From Alteromonadaceae bacterium (GTDB lineage Bacteria > Pseudomonadota > Gammaproteobacteria > Enterobacterales > Alteromonadaceae): a DNA stretch of 64,000 nucleotides. Numbering within the stretch: the first letter of the stretch is position 1; every line of letters starts with the position of its first letter. Shown here one piece after another: positions 53,435 through 63,167 of this stretch. The notes under the pieces are model-generated. The model was not told the origin of the DNA. It saw nothing but the letters and a program-made list of their open reading frames with translations, and did no database searches. The DNA is taken from assembly GCA_016765535.1 (NCBI GenBank), contig JAESPQ010000052.1, forward strand, positions 1 to 64,000. The letters are read 5' to 3'. The position numbers were made by a program, and so were the translations under genes.

Positions 53435-55942
53435 TTAAGTATTTCGACTTTTTCTGGAGCTACCTGCTTGTTCAGAAAATGGATCAATAGGCCATCTATG
53501 GCGGGGATATTTAGCTCGCATGTCTTTTGCCACTTCAACATATGATCCTCCCCAAAAATTGGCTAAATCGCTTGTTATTTGTATTGGTCTTCGGGCTGGT
53601 GATAACAGTTCAAAGCGTAATGCAATACTATTACCTGCTAACATTGGAGATTTAAGTTCACCAAACAATTCCTGCAATACTACTGATACTGTTGGTCCTG
53701 TATTTTTGTCGTAAATGATAGAAACTTTTTTATTACTAGGTGTTATATAAATTTTAGGTGCTTCTTTCTCAAGTACTTTTTTTTCTTCATATGTTAATAA
53801 TGATGATAATAGTGGGAATATTTTTACCCGTTTTAATTCCGATATTTTTTTAATATTGGAAACATACGGTAGTAACCAATTTTCAGAAGTATTCATGATT
53901 AAAGCCTCTGATAATATTGGAAAGCTTTCAACCTTACCACCAAGCCATAACACCCTTTTCATCCAATCATCACACTCTTGAGTCCAGCTTAATATGTTTC
54001 TAGCATCTGTGTTTATAAGAGATTTAATACAATCTAAGATGAATTCGGCTGGTACATCATTACTTCTTGTTTCTTCAATGATTAAACTGCCATATTTTTT
54101 CAATACCCTTGCGTATACACGGCTATTGTTTGGTGCTAGCTCATATTCTATTTTTTCTGAGATTTCATGAGAAAACTTTTCAGCTAAAATATGTTTATTA
54201 AAAGTAATAGCGCTAAAAACGCGTCCTTCCTTTTTTTGAGCATCGCAATCATTAACGACTAAATACTCATCATTAATAAGAGGATCAGCTTCTGTAAGGA
54301 AGACTCCCTTACCATTTGCTAGTTGATATTTATTGCTGTTAGCTGAGCGTCTTTTAGCTAACCTTTCAGGAAATGCTAGAAGCAACAAATATGCTGCGAT
54401 ATCTGAAACACCTGAAATATCTACTTTGCTTTTTTTATGTTTTATAAATGACTGTAGTGTACGAACATCTTTAACTACCGTCTTAAGTGTATTTCTATTT
54501 ACATATGCTTTATTAATATTACCAGTATCGCTCTCAATAAGAACGTGTAATCTCATCAAAAAATCAGCACTTTCACTACCTTGTAATATATCTCTTTCTG
54601 ATAAAAGAGCAGCAATATTACAAGCAACTTCACGCTCTTGGTTGCCATTCGCTGCCAACATCATTTTTGCTAATCTGGGGTGAATAGGGAGAGTACTTGC
54701 TTGCTTACCAAGCGCTGTAATTTTCCCTGTTTTCTCAAGCATACCTATTTTAACTAGCAAATCTTGAGTTGAGTCATAATGAGCTTTTGGTGGTGGTGTT
54801 AACCAATTAATTTCTTCATAATTCGAATGTCCAGCGCTTGCTAGCTCTATCACTGCATCAGCTAAATCTGCATTCAGAATTTCTTCTTCTTGATAGTCAT
54901 TTAGCGATAAATGTTCGGATTCACTCCATAACCTTAAACATTTCCCCTCAGATAACCTACCTGCACGGCCTTTACGTTGTTCTGCTGATGCTTTTGATAT
55001 ATTAGTTGTCGTAAGCTTTGACATTCCACTTGATGGATTGAAAATGAGTTTCTTTTCCAGTCCTGAGTCAATGACACATGTAATACCTTCGATAGTTAAA
55101 CTGGTTTCTGCGATATTAGTTGTGAAAATAACCTTTCTAACGCCTGATGGTGCTAATGCTATAGCTTTTTCCTGCTCTTCTAATGGCAATGAACCATGTA
55201 ATGGCACCAGTTTAAGTTTATTGTGTTCAGAAAACATCGTTGCTGCATGTGAAATGCATCTTTTTATATCTGCAACACCAGGTAGAAAGACAAGAATATC
55301 GCCCTCATCTTCAATAACATTAAATATTGCCTTACAGACATTTGATGCCAATTGTTTTTTGTCGGTTTTCTTATGAAAAACGCTAACTGGATATGCTCTT
55401 CCTTTACATAGCATAACAGGAGCATCACCGAGGTACTTTGATACTAAATTTGTATCTAATGTCGCGGACATCACCAAAATCCGAAGATCTTCTCGAATGA
55501 CCTGTTGAATTTCGAGAGATAACATAAGTGACAAATCAGTATTAATAGACCGCTCATGAAACTCGTCAAATATTAGAAGGCCAACACCTTCTAATTCAGG
55601 GTTTGATTGAAGTCGCCTTGTTAATACTCCTTCTGTTAGGATTTCAAGCCTTGTGGAAGCTGATATTTTTTTATCATTTTTTACTTGATAGCCAACAGTT
55701 TCACCAACCTTTTCACCGAGGCACTTAGCTAGGTAATTAGCAATTGACCTTGCTGCCATTCGTCTAGGTTCAAGCATAATGATTCGCTGACCATCCAGAA
55801 AGCTAGCTTTTAGTAACTCAAGCGGTACAACAGTAGATTTACCTGCGCCTGGCTCCGCCTGTAACACTACACTCTGGTTATCTTTTAACTCTCGTAATAA
55901 ATCGTCTAGTATTTTATTAATTGGAAGATTAATTTTATGCAC
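53435..55942 (-). CDS. hrpB: HrpB-type ATP-dependent DExH RNA helicase, complete copy in the defence operon
   Basis: 835 aa, full length. Walker A LQAEPGAGKSTVVPL, motif Ia EPRRMAARS, DEFH-box FDEFHERS, motif III SATLDT, motif V TNIAETSLTIEG, motif VI QRKGRAGR, and the HrpB C-terminal domain with LSPARRPIQITSDLANFW and KYPRHRWPIDP. The ending (FSEQAGSSRKSRNT) differs from the native tail remnant beside mrcB. Start GTG at 55942. It is the last gene of the run hsdM-hsdS-hsdR-ATPase-104 aa, 38 nt after the small gene. It may replace the broken native hrpB or act with the defence genes. HrpB's cellular role is poorly defined. Confidence 0.88.
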   Translation of the reverse strand: MHKINLPINKILDDLLRELKDNQSVVLQAEPGAGKSTVVPLELLKASFLDGQRIIMLEPRRMAARSIANYLAKCLGEKVGETVGYQVKNDKKISASTRLEILTEGVLTRRLQSNPELEGVGLLIFDEFHERSINTDLSLMLSLEIQQVIREDLRILVMSATLDTNLVSKYLGDAPVMLCKGRAYPVSVFHKKTDKKQLASNVCKAIFNVIEDEGDILVFLPGVADIKRCISHAATMFSEHNKLKLVPLHGSLPLEEQEKAIALAPSGVRKVIFTTNIAETSLTIEGITCVIDSGLEKKLIFNPSSGMSKLTTTNISKASAEQRKGRAGRLSEGKCLRLWSESEHLSLNDYQEEEILNADLADAVIELASAGHSNYEEINWLTPPPKAHYDSTQDLLVKIGMLEKTGKITALGKQASTLPIHPRLAKMMLAANGNQEREVACNIAALLSERDILQGSESADFLMRLHVLIESDTGNINKAYVNRNTLKTVVKDVRTLQSFIKHKKSKVDISGVSDIAAYLLLLAFPERLAKRRSANSNKYQLANGKGVFLTEADPLINDEYLVVNDCDAQKKEGRVFSAITFNKHILAEKFSHEISEKIEYELAPNNSRVYARVLKKYGSLIIEETRSNDVPAEFILDCIKSLINTDARNILSWTQECDDWMKRVLWLGGKVESFPILSEALIMNTSENWLLPYVSNIKKISELKRVKIFPLLSSLLTYEEKKVLEKEAPKIYITPSNKKVSIIYDKNTGPTVSVVLQELFGELKSPMLAGNSIALRFELLSPARRPIQITSDLANFWGGSYVEVAKDMRAKYPRHRWPIDPFSEQAGSSRKSRNT

Positions 55943-55980
55943 CTTGATTTTTTATAGACTGATTTAAAAACAGCACACTA

Positions 55981-56295
55981 TTAGCAGTCATTTCGCCACT
56001 TAGTGTCTTCAAATGTAGGCTTATCCAAACCCATTCTCTTCAAGTCACTCATTGTGTAATGAAGTGATTCAACATTTTTCTCTAAATTAGCAAACTGAAA
56101 AAAACCTTGCTTAGGTTGGAATTCAAATAATTGGATTTCAGATTCTGGATAAAAGTTGTCATTTCCAATCCAATTTCCAATTCTCTCTTTATGCTGTTTT
56201 ACAGGAAAAAAACTTTCATGCTGATATCTATATTTAGATGAATCTTTAATTTTTGCATAATACATATGCGGACTGTACTCTAGCTCTTTGCTCAT
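55981..56295 (-). CDS. Uncharacterised 104-aa protein of the RM-ATPase operon
   Basis: No recognised domain. It starts MSKELEYSPHMYYAKIKDSSKYRYQ and is rich in aromatic and charged residues, with IGNWIGNDNFYPESEIQLFEFQPKQGFF and a C-terminal THxDLKRMG-like helix (YTMSDLKRMGLDKP). No membrane segment or signal. Its ATG is one base from the end of the PHP-ATPase gene, so the two are translationally linked and probably act together. It may be a regulatory or immunity subunit; this is inference. Confidence 0.8.
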   Translation of the reverse strand: MSKELEYSPHMYYAKIKDSSKYRYQHESFFPVKQHKERIGNWIGNDNFYPESEIQLFEFQPKQGFFQFANLEKNVESLHYTMSDLKRMGLDKPTFEDTKWRNDC

Positions 56296-56296
56296 A

Positions 56297-59200
56297 TTAA
56301 TCCTTGTTGTACTTTTGTTCGCGATTTTTAAAAGCTGGCATAGTCCCTTCTAGAACATTCACAATTTTCAGGTTGATATCCCTACTTTCAATAGCACCCG
56401 TAGTATAAGTAATACTGCTGTCATTTTTTCTATTAAAATCACAGTGAATAATTTGTTCCGCATCGCAAACTACAGCTAAATTAGGGTTATGAGTCACCAT
56501 TATTATTTGACGACTTTCTTTAGCCTTACAAAGTACAGGAACTAACAAGCTAACAATAGTTTCGTTATCTAAGTTTTCTTCCGGCTGATCTAAAATTATT
56601 GGCATACTGCCCTTATCAACCAATAGATAGAAGATCAACAGTAGCGCTCCCCTTTGACCAGGAGATAATTGTTCAATATGAGCGTCTTGAAATAACAAGG
56701 TATAACGGGGGGTTAAAAAACTTAAGCTATAAATTAAATCATAAACTTCATATGGTTCTTTATTTTTTCGCATAATAGATTTTATGCTTGCTGTATCATT
56801 TGATGTACCATGCAGTTTCAATAACAAGTCTGATGTAAAACCCTCAACACCTTCTTTTGTATTAATATCATTAATATCCATAAGACTTACAATTAGGTTG
56901 AAACTTTCTTCTTCTCCTCTAAATTCACCAGAACTTTGCTTAATAAGTTCAAATAATTGACTACTAAAATACCCAGGCGTACATTTCATTTCAGATTTGA
57001 ATTTCAGTTTATACTCATTTCTAATCAAACTATTATTTTGAATTAATTCTTGAACAGGACTAAATAACAACTCTCTCGATGCCCTTTGTTCGTCCAAAAT
57101 ATCAAATATTTCTAAAGTAAGCTTTCTTCTTTCTTCAAATTGCTCTGCTATTTTTGCAGGTATTTTATCAAGTTGTTCAAGCCTTGCCTTTAACCCTAGC
57201 AACGATTCCGGCTCATCTTTATTGCCGTTAGCGTTAGAAACTTTTGTTTCCCACGCAAGAATATCTTCAAGATATTGTTGATGAATCTGCTGCGGTGCAT
57301 TCAATTGGGTACTTAACTTGGATTGTTTTTCCTTTAAAGCTAATATTTGCTCACCAAGCTTTGATTGCTCATTCTGTAAATTAAGTTTTTGCTCAGTGGA
57401 AGCATTTTCAATTTCTTTAAGTTTGTCATAAGAAACTGTTAACTGTGCTAAATTATTGGGACTTAACCCGATAGTCTTTGCGTCAGTCTCAGCAATATTT
57501 TCGAATTCAGTGAAATTTCGTTTAAGTAAACTCAAGTGTTCACGTAAGTTATTACATGCTTTCAGCTTCAAAGAAAATGATGTGATTAAATCATTATTCT
57601 TAGTTTGTGCATGTACAGCCGCCTTAAGCTTTTCAGCAAGTTCAGTTAATTTGGTTGTAAACGATTTTTGTTCTATAGAGAGTTCTTCAGTAGGTTTTAA
57701 AACTTCGACAGGTTTTGTATTTTTGATTTCATCAATAACATGAAGTTTACGAGTAACTTTCTGTAATATTGAGCTGCGGATCTCTGGCTCTTGTTGGGCT
57801 TCATTCTCAGTTATTTCTTTATTCAATTTAGATAAACTTGTTCTCACATGGGTTAGTTTTTCTCTAACTGAGTTTTCTTGAATATCAATTAACTGATCAA
57901 AATTTAACGCTCCTAGTCTGATACTTTCATCAGCATGAGAGAAAATAACCGATCTCAGTTCTGTCTCAAAAGCATTACTCTTGCCAGATACATGAGCATT
58001 ACAAAGCTCTTCAAAATGTCCTTGTGGTATGTATTTTACTAACTCAACTGATTCACCTTCTGGATTTAATGCAAGATTTTTTGGAATTTTAGTAGAGTCA
58101 GCCCATAATAGTTCAGCATCAAAATGCTTAGCTGGTTCACCATTGCGTCCTCTAAATCGATCTTTTTTGAGAAAAGAGAAATGGTGACTTTGTTTTGAGT
58201 TTCCTAATAATGCAATTATATCGGCTAAAGCACTTTTGCCACTGCCTTTGTTGCCAATGATTGCTACCAAATCAGAGTTTAGTACAATAGATGTTTCATC
58301 TAACCACTTCCCTATATCAGGCTTAGTTTCAGCATTTTTAAATATTTTTATTGCTTCTATAAATTGACTTTTATTGGTTTCATATACTTCAAGCTTACTA
58401 GGTTTTGCTCCTATGCAAGATCGCTTGGCAGGCTCTTTTATTGCTTGCTTTAATCCTAAGAATGTTGGATCTGCTTTAATCCAAGTGATTTTACCAGAAG
58501 GGTAATCCCCATAACCTCGTTTATCATTATCGCCTGACACACCTACAAATTGATGCGCATCACTTCCAGAAACAGCTAGCCGTGGTATATTTTTTAATGT
58601 CTCTTGAAAAGAATCAATCCATTTTATATTTTTATCTGTTTTAACTCCTGCAAAGGCTTCCCATGATTCTTGTTTTCGAGTTTCAAAAATTGGCGAGGTT
58701 TTAAAAAGTCCAAGTGTGTATGAATAATGTGCATTTCGAGCTATATCAGTTAAACCGTCATAAGTATCGAAAGGCATAAATCCAATAGCTTGATCATTAG
58801 GAACTTTTTTAATAGCATCCTTATAACTATCACAATTCAATTCAGCCATAACTGATCCAGCATACAAGGCATATTCATCAAAATCATTAACCTTACTGAT
58901 GTCTAATGAATGATGGCTTAACTTATCTGTAGCAACAGTTCTTGCAAACTGTATTAATGCATCATCGGATAAGTTTTTAGGGTCCTGACCAGGAAATTCG
59001 ATTTTAAGGTTTGATTTAAAATCACGTAGATCTTGATCTTTGATCTCATCAGAAAAAATCACATGAGCATTCAAACGACCTTTCATTGGAGCCATTAATC
59101 GCAATTCAATACCTGGAAAAACAGTCTTTTTCAATTTAGGGGCATCTGCTTGCTTGAGCCTATTCTTTAGAGCAAACCAACCACCAAAGGTCCAGTAGTC

Positions 59201-59386
59201 CATTAATGCGAATACTGCTGGCTTAGCATTATTTAAAGCATTTATCATTTCATCTACTAGTGGATAGTTTGATGGTGCTAACGGATCTCCTTTAAACTTT
59301 TGTCCATTCCAATGAAATGAAGCTGGTGTATGAATGTGAAGATCCCACTGTCTCCATTCAGACCCTTTAGGGTAATTACTGCTCAT
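56297..59386 (-). CDS. PHP-domain plus SMC/SbcC-like ATPase (TrlF-type)
   Basis: 1029 aa. N-terminal PHP phosphoesterase-like domain: GSEWRQWDLHIHTPASF with the metal-binding HIH (residues 17-19), PGIELRL, and VSGSDAHQF for the far metal ligand. Next a Rad50/SbcC-type P-loop GNKGSGKSALAD (about 377-388), a long coiled coil (about 490-760) and the returning head with signature LSPGQRGALLL and Walker B PIILDQPEENLD (about 895-930). This is the architecture named TrlF-family AAA-like ATPase. It would bind and probably cut nucleic acid in an ATP-controlled way. It follows hsdR by 22 nt, so it is part of the type I RM transcript. Confidence 0.85.
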   Translation of the reverse strand: MSSNYPKGSEWRQWDLHIHTPASFHWNGQKFKGDPLAPSNYPLVDEMINALNNAKPAVFALMDYWTFGGWFALKNRLKQADAPKLKKTVFPGIELRLMAPMKGRLNAHVIFSDEIKDQDLRDFKSNLKIEFPGQDPKNLSDDALIQFARTVATDKLSHHSLDISKVNDFDEYALYAGSVMAELNCDSYKDAIKKVPNDQAIGFMPFDTYDGLTDIARNAHYSYTLGLFKTSPIFETRKQESWEAFAGVKTDKNIKWIDSFQETLKNIPRLAVSGSDAHQFVGVSGDNDKRGYGDYPSGKITWIKADPTFLGLKQAIKEPAKRSCIGAKPSKLEVYETNKSQFIEAIKIFKNAETKPDIGKWLDETSIVLNSDLVAIIGNKGSGKSALADIIALLGNSKQSHHFSFLKKDRFRGRNGEPAKHFDAELLWADSTKIPKNLALNPEGESVELVKYIPQGHFEELCNAHVSGKSNAFETELRSVIFSHADESIRLGALNFDQLIDIQENSVREKLTHVRTSLSKLNKEITENEAQQEPEIRSSILQKVTRKLHVIDEIKNTKPVEVLKPTEELSIEQKSFTTKLTELAEKLKAAVHAQTKNNDLITSFSLKLKACNNLREHLSLLKRNFTEFENIAETDAKTIGLSPNNLAQLTVSYDKLKEIENASTEQKLNLQNEQSKLGEQILALKEKQSKLSTQLNAPQQIHQQYLEDILAWETKVSNANGNKDEPESLLGLKARLEQLDKIPAKIAEQFEERRKLTLEIFDILDEQRASRELLFSPVQELIQNNSLIRNEYKLKFKSEMKCTPGYFSSQLFELIKQSSGEFRGEEESFNLIVSLMDINDINTKEGVEGFTSDLLLKLHGTSNDTASIKSIMRKNKEPYEVYDLIYSLSFLTPRYTLLFQDAHIEQLSPGQRGALLLIFYLLVDKGSMPIILDQPEENLDNETIVSLLVPVLCKAKESRQIIMVTHNPNLAVVCDAEQIIHCDFNRKNDSSITYTTGAIESRDINLKIVNVLEGTMPAFKNREQKYNKD

Positions 59387-59408
59387 ATCTACTTAATCCT
59401 TTAATTTA

Positions 59409-61925
59409 TTATTCATACAAATACTTCTGACACCCAATAAAAGCATTGCTAATGATCGGTATCGAACCTAGTGTTTCAGCCGCATCGCTGATTGAGCCAT
59501 ACTTCAATTCCAACAATGATTTCATGTTGGTACGTGACAGTTGCGATACACCGTCTTTAATATAATGACTTAGAATGAAGTCGATAAACTCAAGCTGTTT
59601 ATCATCAGTGAAAGTGTCGTGAATCGATGTACTAGCTCTCGTGACTCGTTCTTTACGCGACATAGCTTTGGAGGCGTAAGCAACAAAGGCCAATACGTCA
59701 TAAACATCGCTATCTTTGGCATCAATGAGCGCTTTCATGTCCTCAAGTTTTTCGCTGTCGTAACCTAGATCATTAAGATTATGTAGTAATGTTTCTCGCG
59801 TTGTTGGGTCACTCCAAATAGCCCTAAGCTGTTCTTCGTTTTCAAAAAACTGCGGTAAATCATCAAACAGGTTTTGTAAGAATTCTTGAATCGGGATTGG
59901 TTTTCCTTCCGCGCTCCAGAACATTACTGATGAGATATGCTGGATTTGACGCGACTTACCATCGCTGAGTTTTATAATTACCTTTTCTTTGCAAGTGCAT
60001 GGCAAGTTGCCGCAAACATCACATGGCTCCGGCTCACATATACAGGGGTTATTATCACATTTTAGGCAATTAGGGACTGGGCATGTGCATGGGCTGTCGC
60101 CACATTTTTCACAAGGCGGCTCAGGACAACAGCATGGGTTGAAGCCACACGTTTCACAAGGCTCTTTTGGACAACTGCATGGGTCATCATCACACACACT
60201 ACAATGTTCTGGAGGGAGAGGTTCACCATCCCATTCTGGGTCAGAAAAGTTATAATGTGCTTTTACAAAATCATAGATAGTGAAATAGTCTTTACCGTCA
60301 TATATCCGTGTACCACGACCGATAATTTGCTTAAATTCAATCATGTTATTACATTGGCGCATTAACACGATGTTTCTAACGTTACGGGCATCAACACCCG
60401 TCGATAATTTACGTGATGTCGTCAATATAGTAGGTATGGTTTTTTCGTTATCTTGGAATATCTTTAGATCTGTTTCACCCGCTTTACCATCATTAGCCGT
60501 TACGCGAACACAGTAATCAGTATTCGTGGTCCAGCCTTTTCTAACCGCATAAGTATTGATGTAATCACGAACAAAGCCTGCGTGTGCTTGAGTTGCGCAA
60601 AACACGATGGTTTTTTGTTGAGGATTCATCCTGTCCATCCAATACTCAACGCGTTTTTCTTCGCGCTTATCAATGGTTATTATGCGGTTAAAGTCGCCTT
60701 CTTTATAGACTTTACCGGGTTCAGGATCGCCTTTAACCACAACACCATCGCCTGGAGTGTAGATATATTCATCCATGGTGCCAACGATAGGTAATACTTT
60801 AAATGGTGTTAAAAAACCATCATTAATGCCTTCTTTTAAGGTATAGCTATAAACCGGATCACCAAAATACTTGTAGGTATCGGCATTATCTTTACGCTTA
60901 GGTGTTGCTGTTAAACCTAGCTGTACCGCAGGAGAGAAGTATTCTAATACCGCTCTCCAACTGCTTTCATCTTTAGCTCCGCCTCGGTGACACTCATCAA
61001 TCATAATGAAATCAAAAAAGTCTGCGGGATAATCACCAAAGTAAGGTGCATCGTCACCATTTTCATCTTTACCCGACATAAATGTTTGGAAAATAGTAAA
61101 GAACACGCTGCCGTTTTTAGGTACTCGACCTTTCTTTTTAATTTCACTTGGGTCGATACGAACAATGGCATCTTCATCAAAGGGAGAGAATGAGTTAAAG
61201 GCTTGGTCTGCCAATATGTTCCTGTCGGCTAAGAATAAAATACGCGGTCTACGTTTAGCTTGTCCGGGGGTTTTTCGTGCGCTTAAACTCCAACGGCTAT
61301 GAAATAACTTCCAAGCGAGCTGAAAACCAATAAAGGTTTTACCTGTACCTGTTGCCAGTGTTAGTAAAACAGTCTGCTCGCCTTTTGCGATGGCTTCTAA
61401 AGCATTATTGATGGCATTTTCTTGATAGTAACGAGCGTTCCAACTGCCACCTTTGGTTTCATAAGGCACATCAGCAAAGCGTTGTCGCCAACCTGTAGCA
61501 AAGTCGGGTTCTTGTGCATCAAAAGTTAAAGCCCATAACTCTTGTGGTGACATAAACTTATCAACCAAACTAGCTTCGCCTGTTTTCATGTCTATCTGAT
61601 AAATTTCATGACCATTTGTTGCATAAGCGATGCGGCACTGTAATCTAGTAGCATAATCTTTAGCTTGGCGAACACCCTCGGTATAACTTAATTCTTCTTT
61701 TTTGGCCTCAACAGCGGCAAGCTTTTTACCTTGATAAACTAAAACATAATCACTGGTAACACTATCACCGCGTTTGCCGCCTGTAAGAATTCGACCAGGG
61801 CAAATGACCTCACGACGAATAAAGCTATTCTCTAATTTACTCCAGCCAACGCTGTGTAGCTTGGGATCAATTAAATCTGCTCGTGTATCAGCTTCGTTTT
61901 TATATCCTTTATTACTTGAGGCCAC
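59409..61925 (-). CDS. hsdR: Type I restriction enzyme, R subunit (EcoEI-type HsdR) with cysteine-repeat insert
   Basis: 838 aa. Nuclease PD-(D/E)xK at D59, E73, K75 (SDYVLVYQGKKLAAVEAKK); helicase Walker A ATGTGKT (191-197), DECH 310-313, SATs as LGLTATPKRKD, and motif VI QIIGRGTRIYDGKDYF; C-terminal coupling domain. It translocates DNA and cuts it far from the recognition site. Odd: residues 575-645 hold five 15-residue CxxC-x4-CxC repeats. GTG start at 61925 with AAGGAAATTATTA upstream. 18 nt after hsdS. Confidence 0.92.
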   Translation of the reverse strand: MASSNKGYKNEADTRADLIDPKLHSVGWSKLENSFIRREVICPGRILTGGKRGDSVTSDYVLVYQGKKLAAVEAKKEELSYTEGVRQAKDYATRLQCRIAYATNGHEIYQIDMKTGEASLVDKFMSPQELWALTFDAQEPDFATGWRQRFADVPYETKGGSWNARYYQENAINNALEAIAKGEQTVLLTLATGTGKTFIGFQLAWKLFHSRWSLSARKTPGQAKRRPRILFLADRNILADQAFNSFSPFDEDAIVRIDPSEIKKKGRVPKNGSVFFTIFQTFMSGKDENGDDAPYFGDYPADFFDFIMIDECHRGGAKDESSWRAVLEYFSPAVQLGLTATPKRKDNADTYKYFGDPVYSYTLKEGINDGFLTPFKVLPIVGTMDEYIYTPGDGVVVKGDPEPGKVYKEGDFNRIITIDKREEKRVEYWMDRMNPQQKTIVFCATQAHAGFVRDYINTYAVRKGWTTNTDYCVRVTANDGKAGETDLKIFQDNEKTIPTILTTSRKLSTGVDARNVRNIVLMRQCNNMIEFKQIIGRGTRIYDGKDYFTIYDFVKAHYNFSDPEWDGEPLPPEHCSVCDDDPCSCPKEPCETCGFNPCCCPEPPCEKCGDSPCTCPVPNCLKCDNNPCICEPEPCDVCGNLPCTCKEKVIIKLSDGKSRQIQHISSVMFWSAEGKPIPIQEFLQNLFDDLPQFFENEEQLRAIWSDPTTRETLLHNLNDLGYDSEKLEDMKALIDAKDSDVYDVLAFVAYASKAMSRKERVTRASTSIHDTFTDDKQLEFIDFILSHYIKDGVSQLSRTNMKSLLELKYGSISDAAETLGSIPIISNAFIGCQKYLYE
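59991..60203 (-). other. Cysteine-rich five-fold repeat array within hsdR
   Basis: Codes for residues 575-645: units CSVCDDDPCSCPKEP, CETCGFNPCCCPEPP, CEKCGDSPCTCPVPN, CLKCDNNPCICEPEP and CDVCGNLPCTC. Period 15 residues (45 bp), pattern C-x2-C-x4-C-x-C, 20 cysteines plus one extra. Between helicase motif VI and the C-terminal coupling domain. Confidence 0.9.
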
Positions 61926-61943
61926 TAATAATTTCCTTATTTA

Positions 61944-63167
61944 TTATGCGAGTTCACCGTTAAAGGCTTTTTGTAAGATAGATTGTTTTAGCTCATCTAG
62001 AGCTTGTATTTTCTTTATATAAACATTTTGAAGCTCAATACTTTTAGATTCGATACCAGCTAACTCATCCAGGAACTCATTTTGTTTTTTTATGGTATCA
62101 GGGTAAGTAATTATAAAATTTTGTAGTTGAACTTTAGTTATAGCTTCACGAGTCGCACCTGAACCACCAACTTCAAGTAAAATATTTTTGTAATATATTG
62201 ATGTGAGGAGAAAACATAAAAAACGAGGGGAAATAATATCTTTATTCACTCTAATAATCGATACATGCTGATTCACTCTTGCTGGTAAATATTCACTAGG
62301 GACAACGCAACACCTTGCTACCGATGCTCCTGTTATATTCAGAAGAACATCATCTTTCTCTATTGTTACATTATTTAATTTTGCAGCCTGATCATCATCA
62401 ATTAATGCTAAATTTTTTTCTTTAAATCTTCTATCATGAACATTCATACTACGAATTAATGACATACCCTGTTCTTTGTATGCAGCTTTACCACCTCTTG
62501 GAGTAGCGCCACTACCGATTTTTGATGTTATTTCTTGAAGGCTACTTTCAGCCCAACCTTCTTGACTATGACTAAAAATTCCTTGTAAATAACTTTCAAA
62601 TAACGCCTTCGCATTTACTAAGTTCTGTTTAGCATTAAATTTCGCTTTTTCAATATCAGCAAAGGTTTGCACTAGTTTGACTACAATTGATTTTTGGATT
62701 TCAGGTGAAGGTGTTGGAACTTTAATCTCTTTTAGTACTTTAACTGATGCCATATTTTTAATAGCTACACCTTGAGATAATGCTTTAATTTGCTCTTGAA
62801 AATTCCGACTTTCCATCCAAAATTTTAAAAAAGTAGGAAGTAATTTATCCTTTGGGGTAATTTTCAATAAAGCTTGGTTAATAACCCCCCTAGGTATTCC
62901 TGCTGGTACTATCGCGATTTTTCCCATGGTTCCAGAACAACTCATGATTAAGTCATCTGGAAATAGCTCAAAGCGTCTCATTTCATCAAATTTATTTTGG
63001 TCTACAAAATAGCGAATACTTGAAAATTGGTCATTTATCGCATGTTGCTGCTCGTAAACTGCATACCCTTCATCTTTAAAGATTGATTTTTTTAGGCTAC
63101 CTCCAAAAGGCCCCCTAACAAAATTACAAACTTCACCAAACCTTTTTTGTGGCCAGTTCTTAATCAT
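61944..63167 (-). CDS. hsdS: Type I restriction-modification specificity subunit
   Basis: 407 aa with two target-recognition domains. TRD1 about 1-150 (WPQKRFGEVCNFVRGPFGGSLKKS), central conserved helix (IVVKLVQTFADIEKAKFNAKQNLVNAKALFESYLQGIF), TRD2 about 205-355 (GWAESSLQEITSKIGSGATPRGG) and the second spacer helix ending QALDELKQSILQKAFNGELA. It gives a bipartite DNA target to both methylase and nuclease. The ATG overlaps the hsdM stop by 4 nt (ATGA). Confidence 0.93.
   Translation of the reverse strand: MIKNWPQKRFGEVCNFVRGPFGGSLKKSIFKDEGYAVYEQQHAINDQFSSIRYFVDQNKFDEMRRFELFPDDLIMSCSGTMGKIAIVPAGIPRGVINQALLKITPKDKLLPTFLKFWMESRNFQEQIKALSQGVAIKNMASVKVLKEIKVPTPSPEIQKSIVVKLVQTFADIEKAKFNAKQNLVNAKALFESYLQGIFSHSQEGWAESSLQEITSKIGSGATPRGGKAAYKEQGMSLIRSMNVHDRRFKEKNLALIDDDQAAKLNNVTIEKDDVLLNITGASVARCCVVPSEYLPARVNQHVSIIRVNKDIISPRFLCFLLTSIYYKNILLEVGGSGATREAITKVQLQNFIITYPDTIKKQNEFLDELAGIESKSIELQNVYIKKIQALDELKQSILQKAFNGELA

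Noticed and set aside
53363..53545. Short plus-strand frame over the hrpB end and repeat array
   Set aside because: It crosses the hrpB coding end in the opposite direction and begins in the repeat array; no support as a gene.
59989..60255. Plus-strand frame rich in His/Gly/Gln opposite hsdR
   Set aside because: It is the complement of the cysteine repeat of HsdR; its periodicity comes from the real gene on the other strand.
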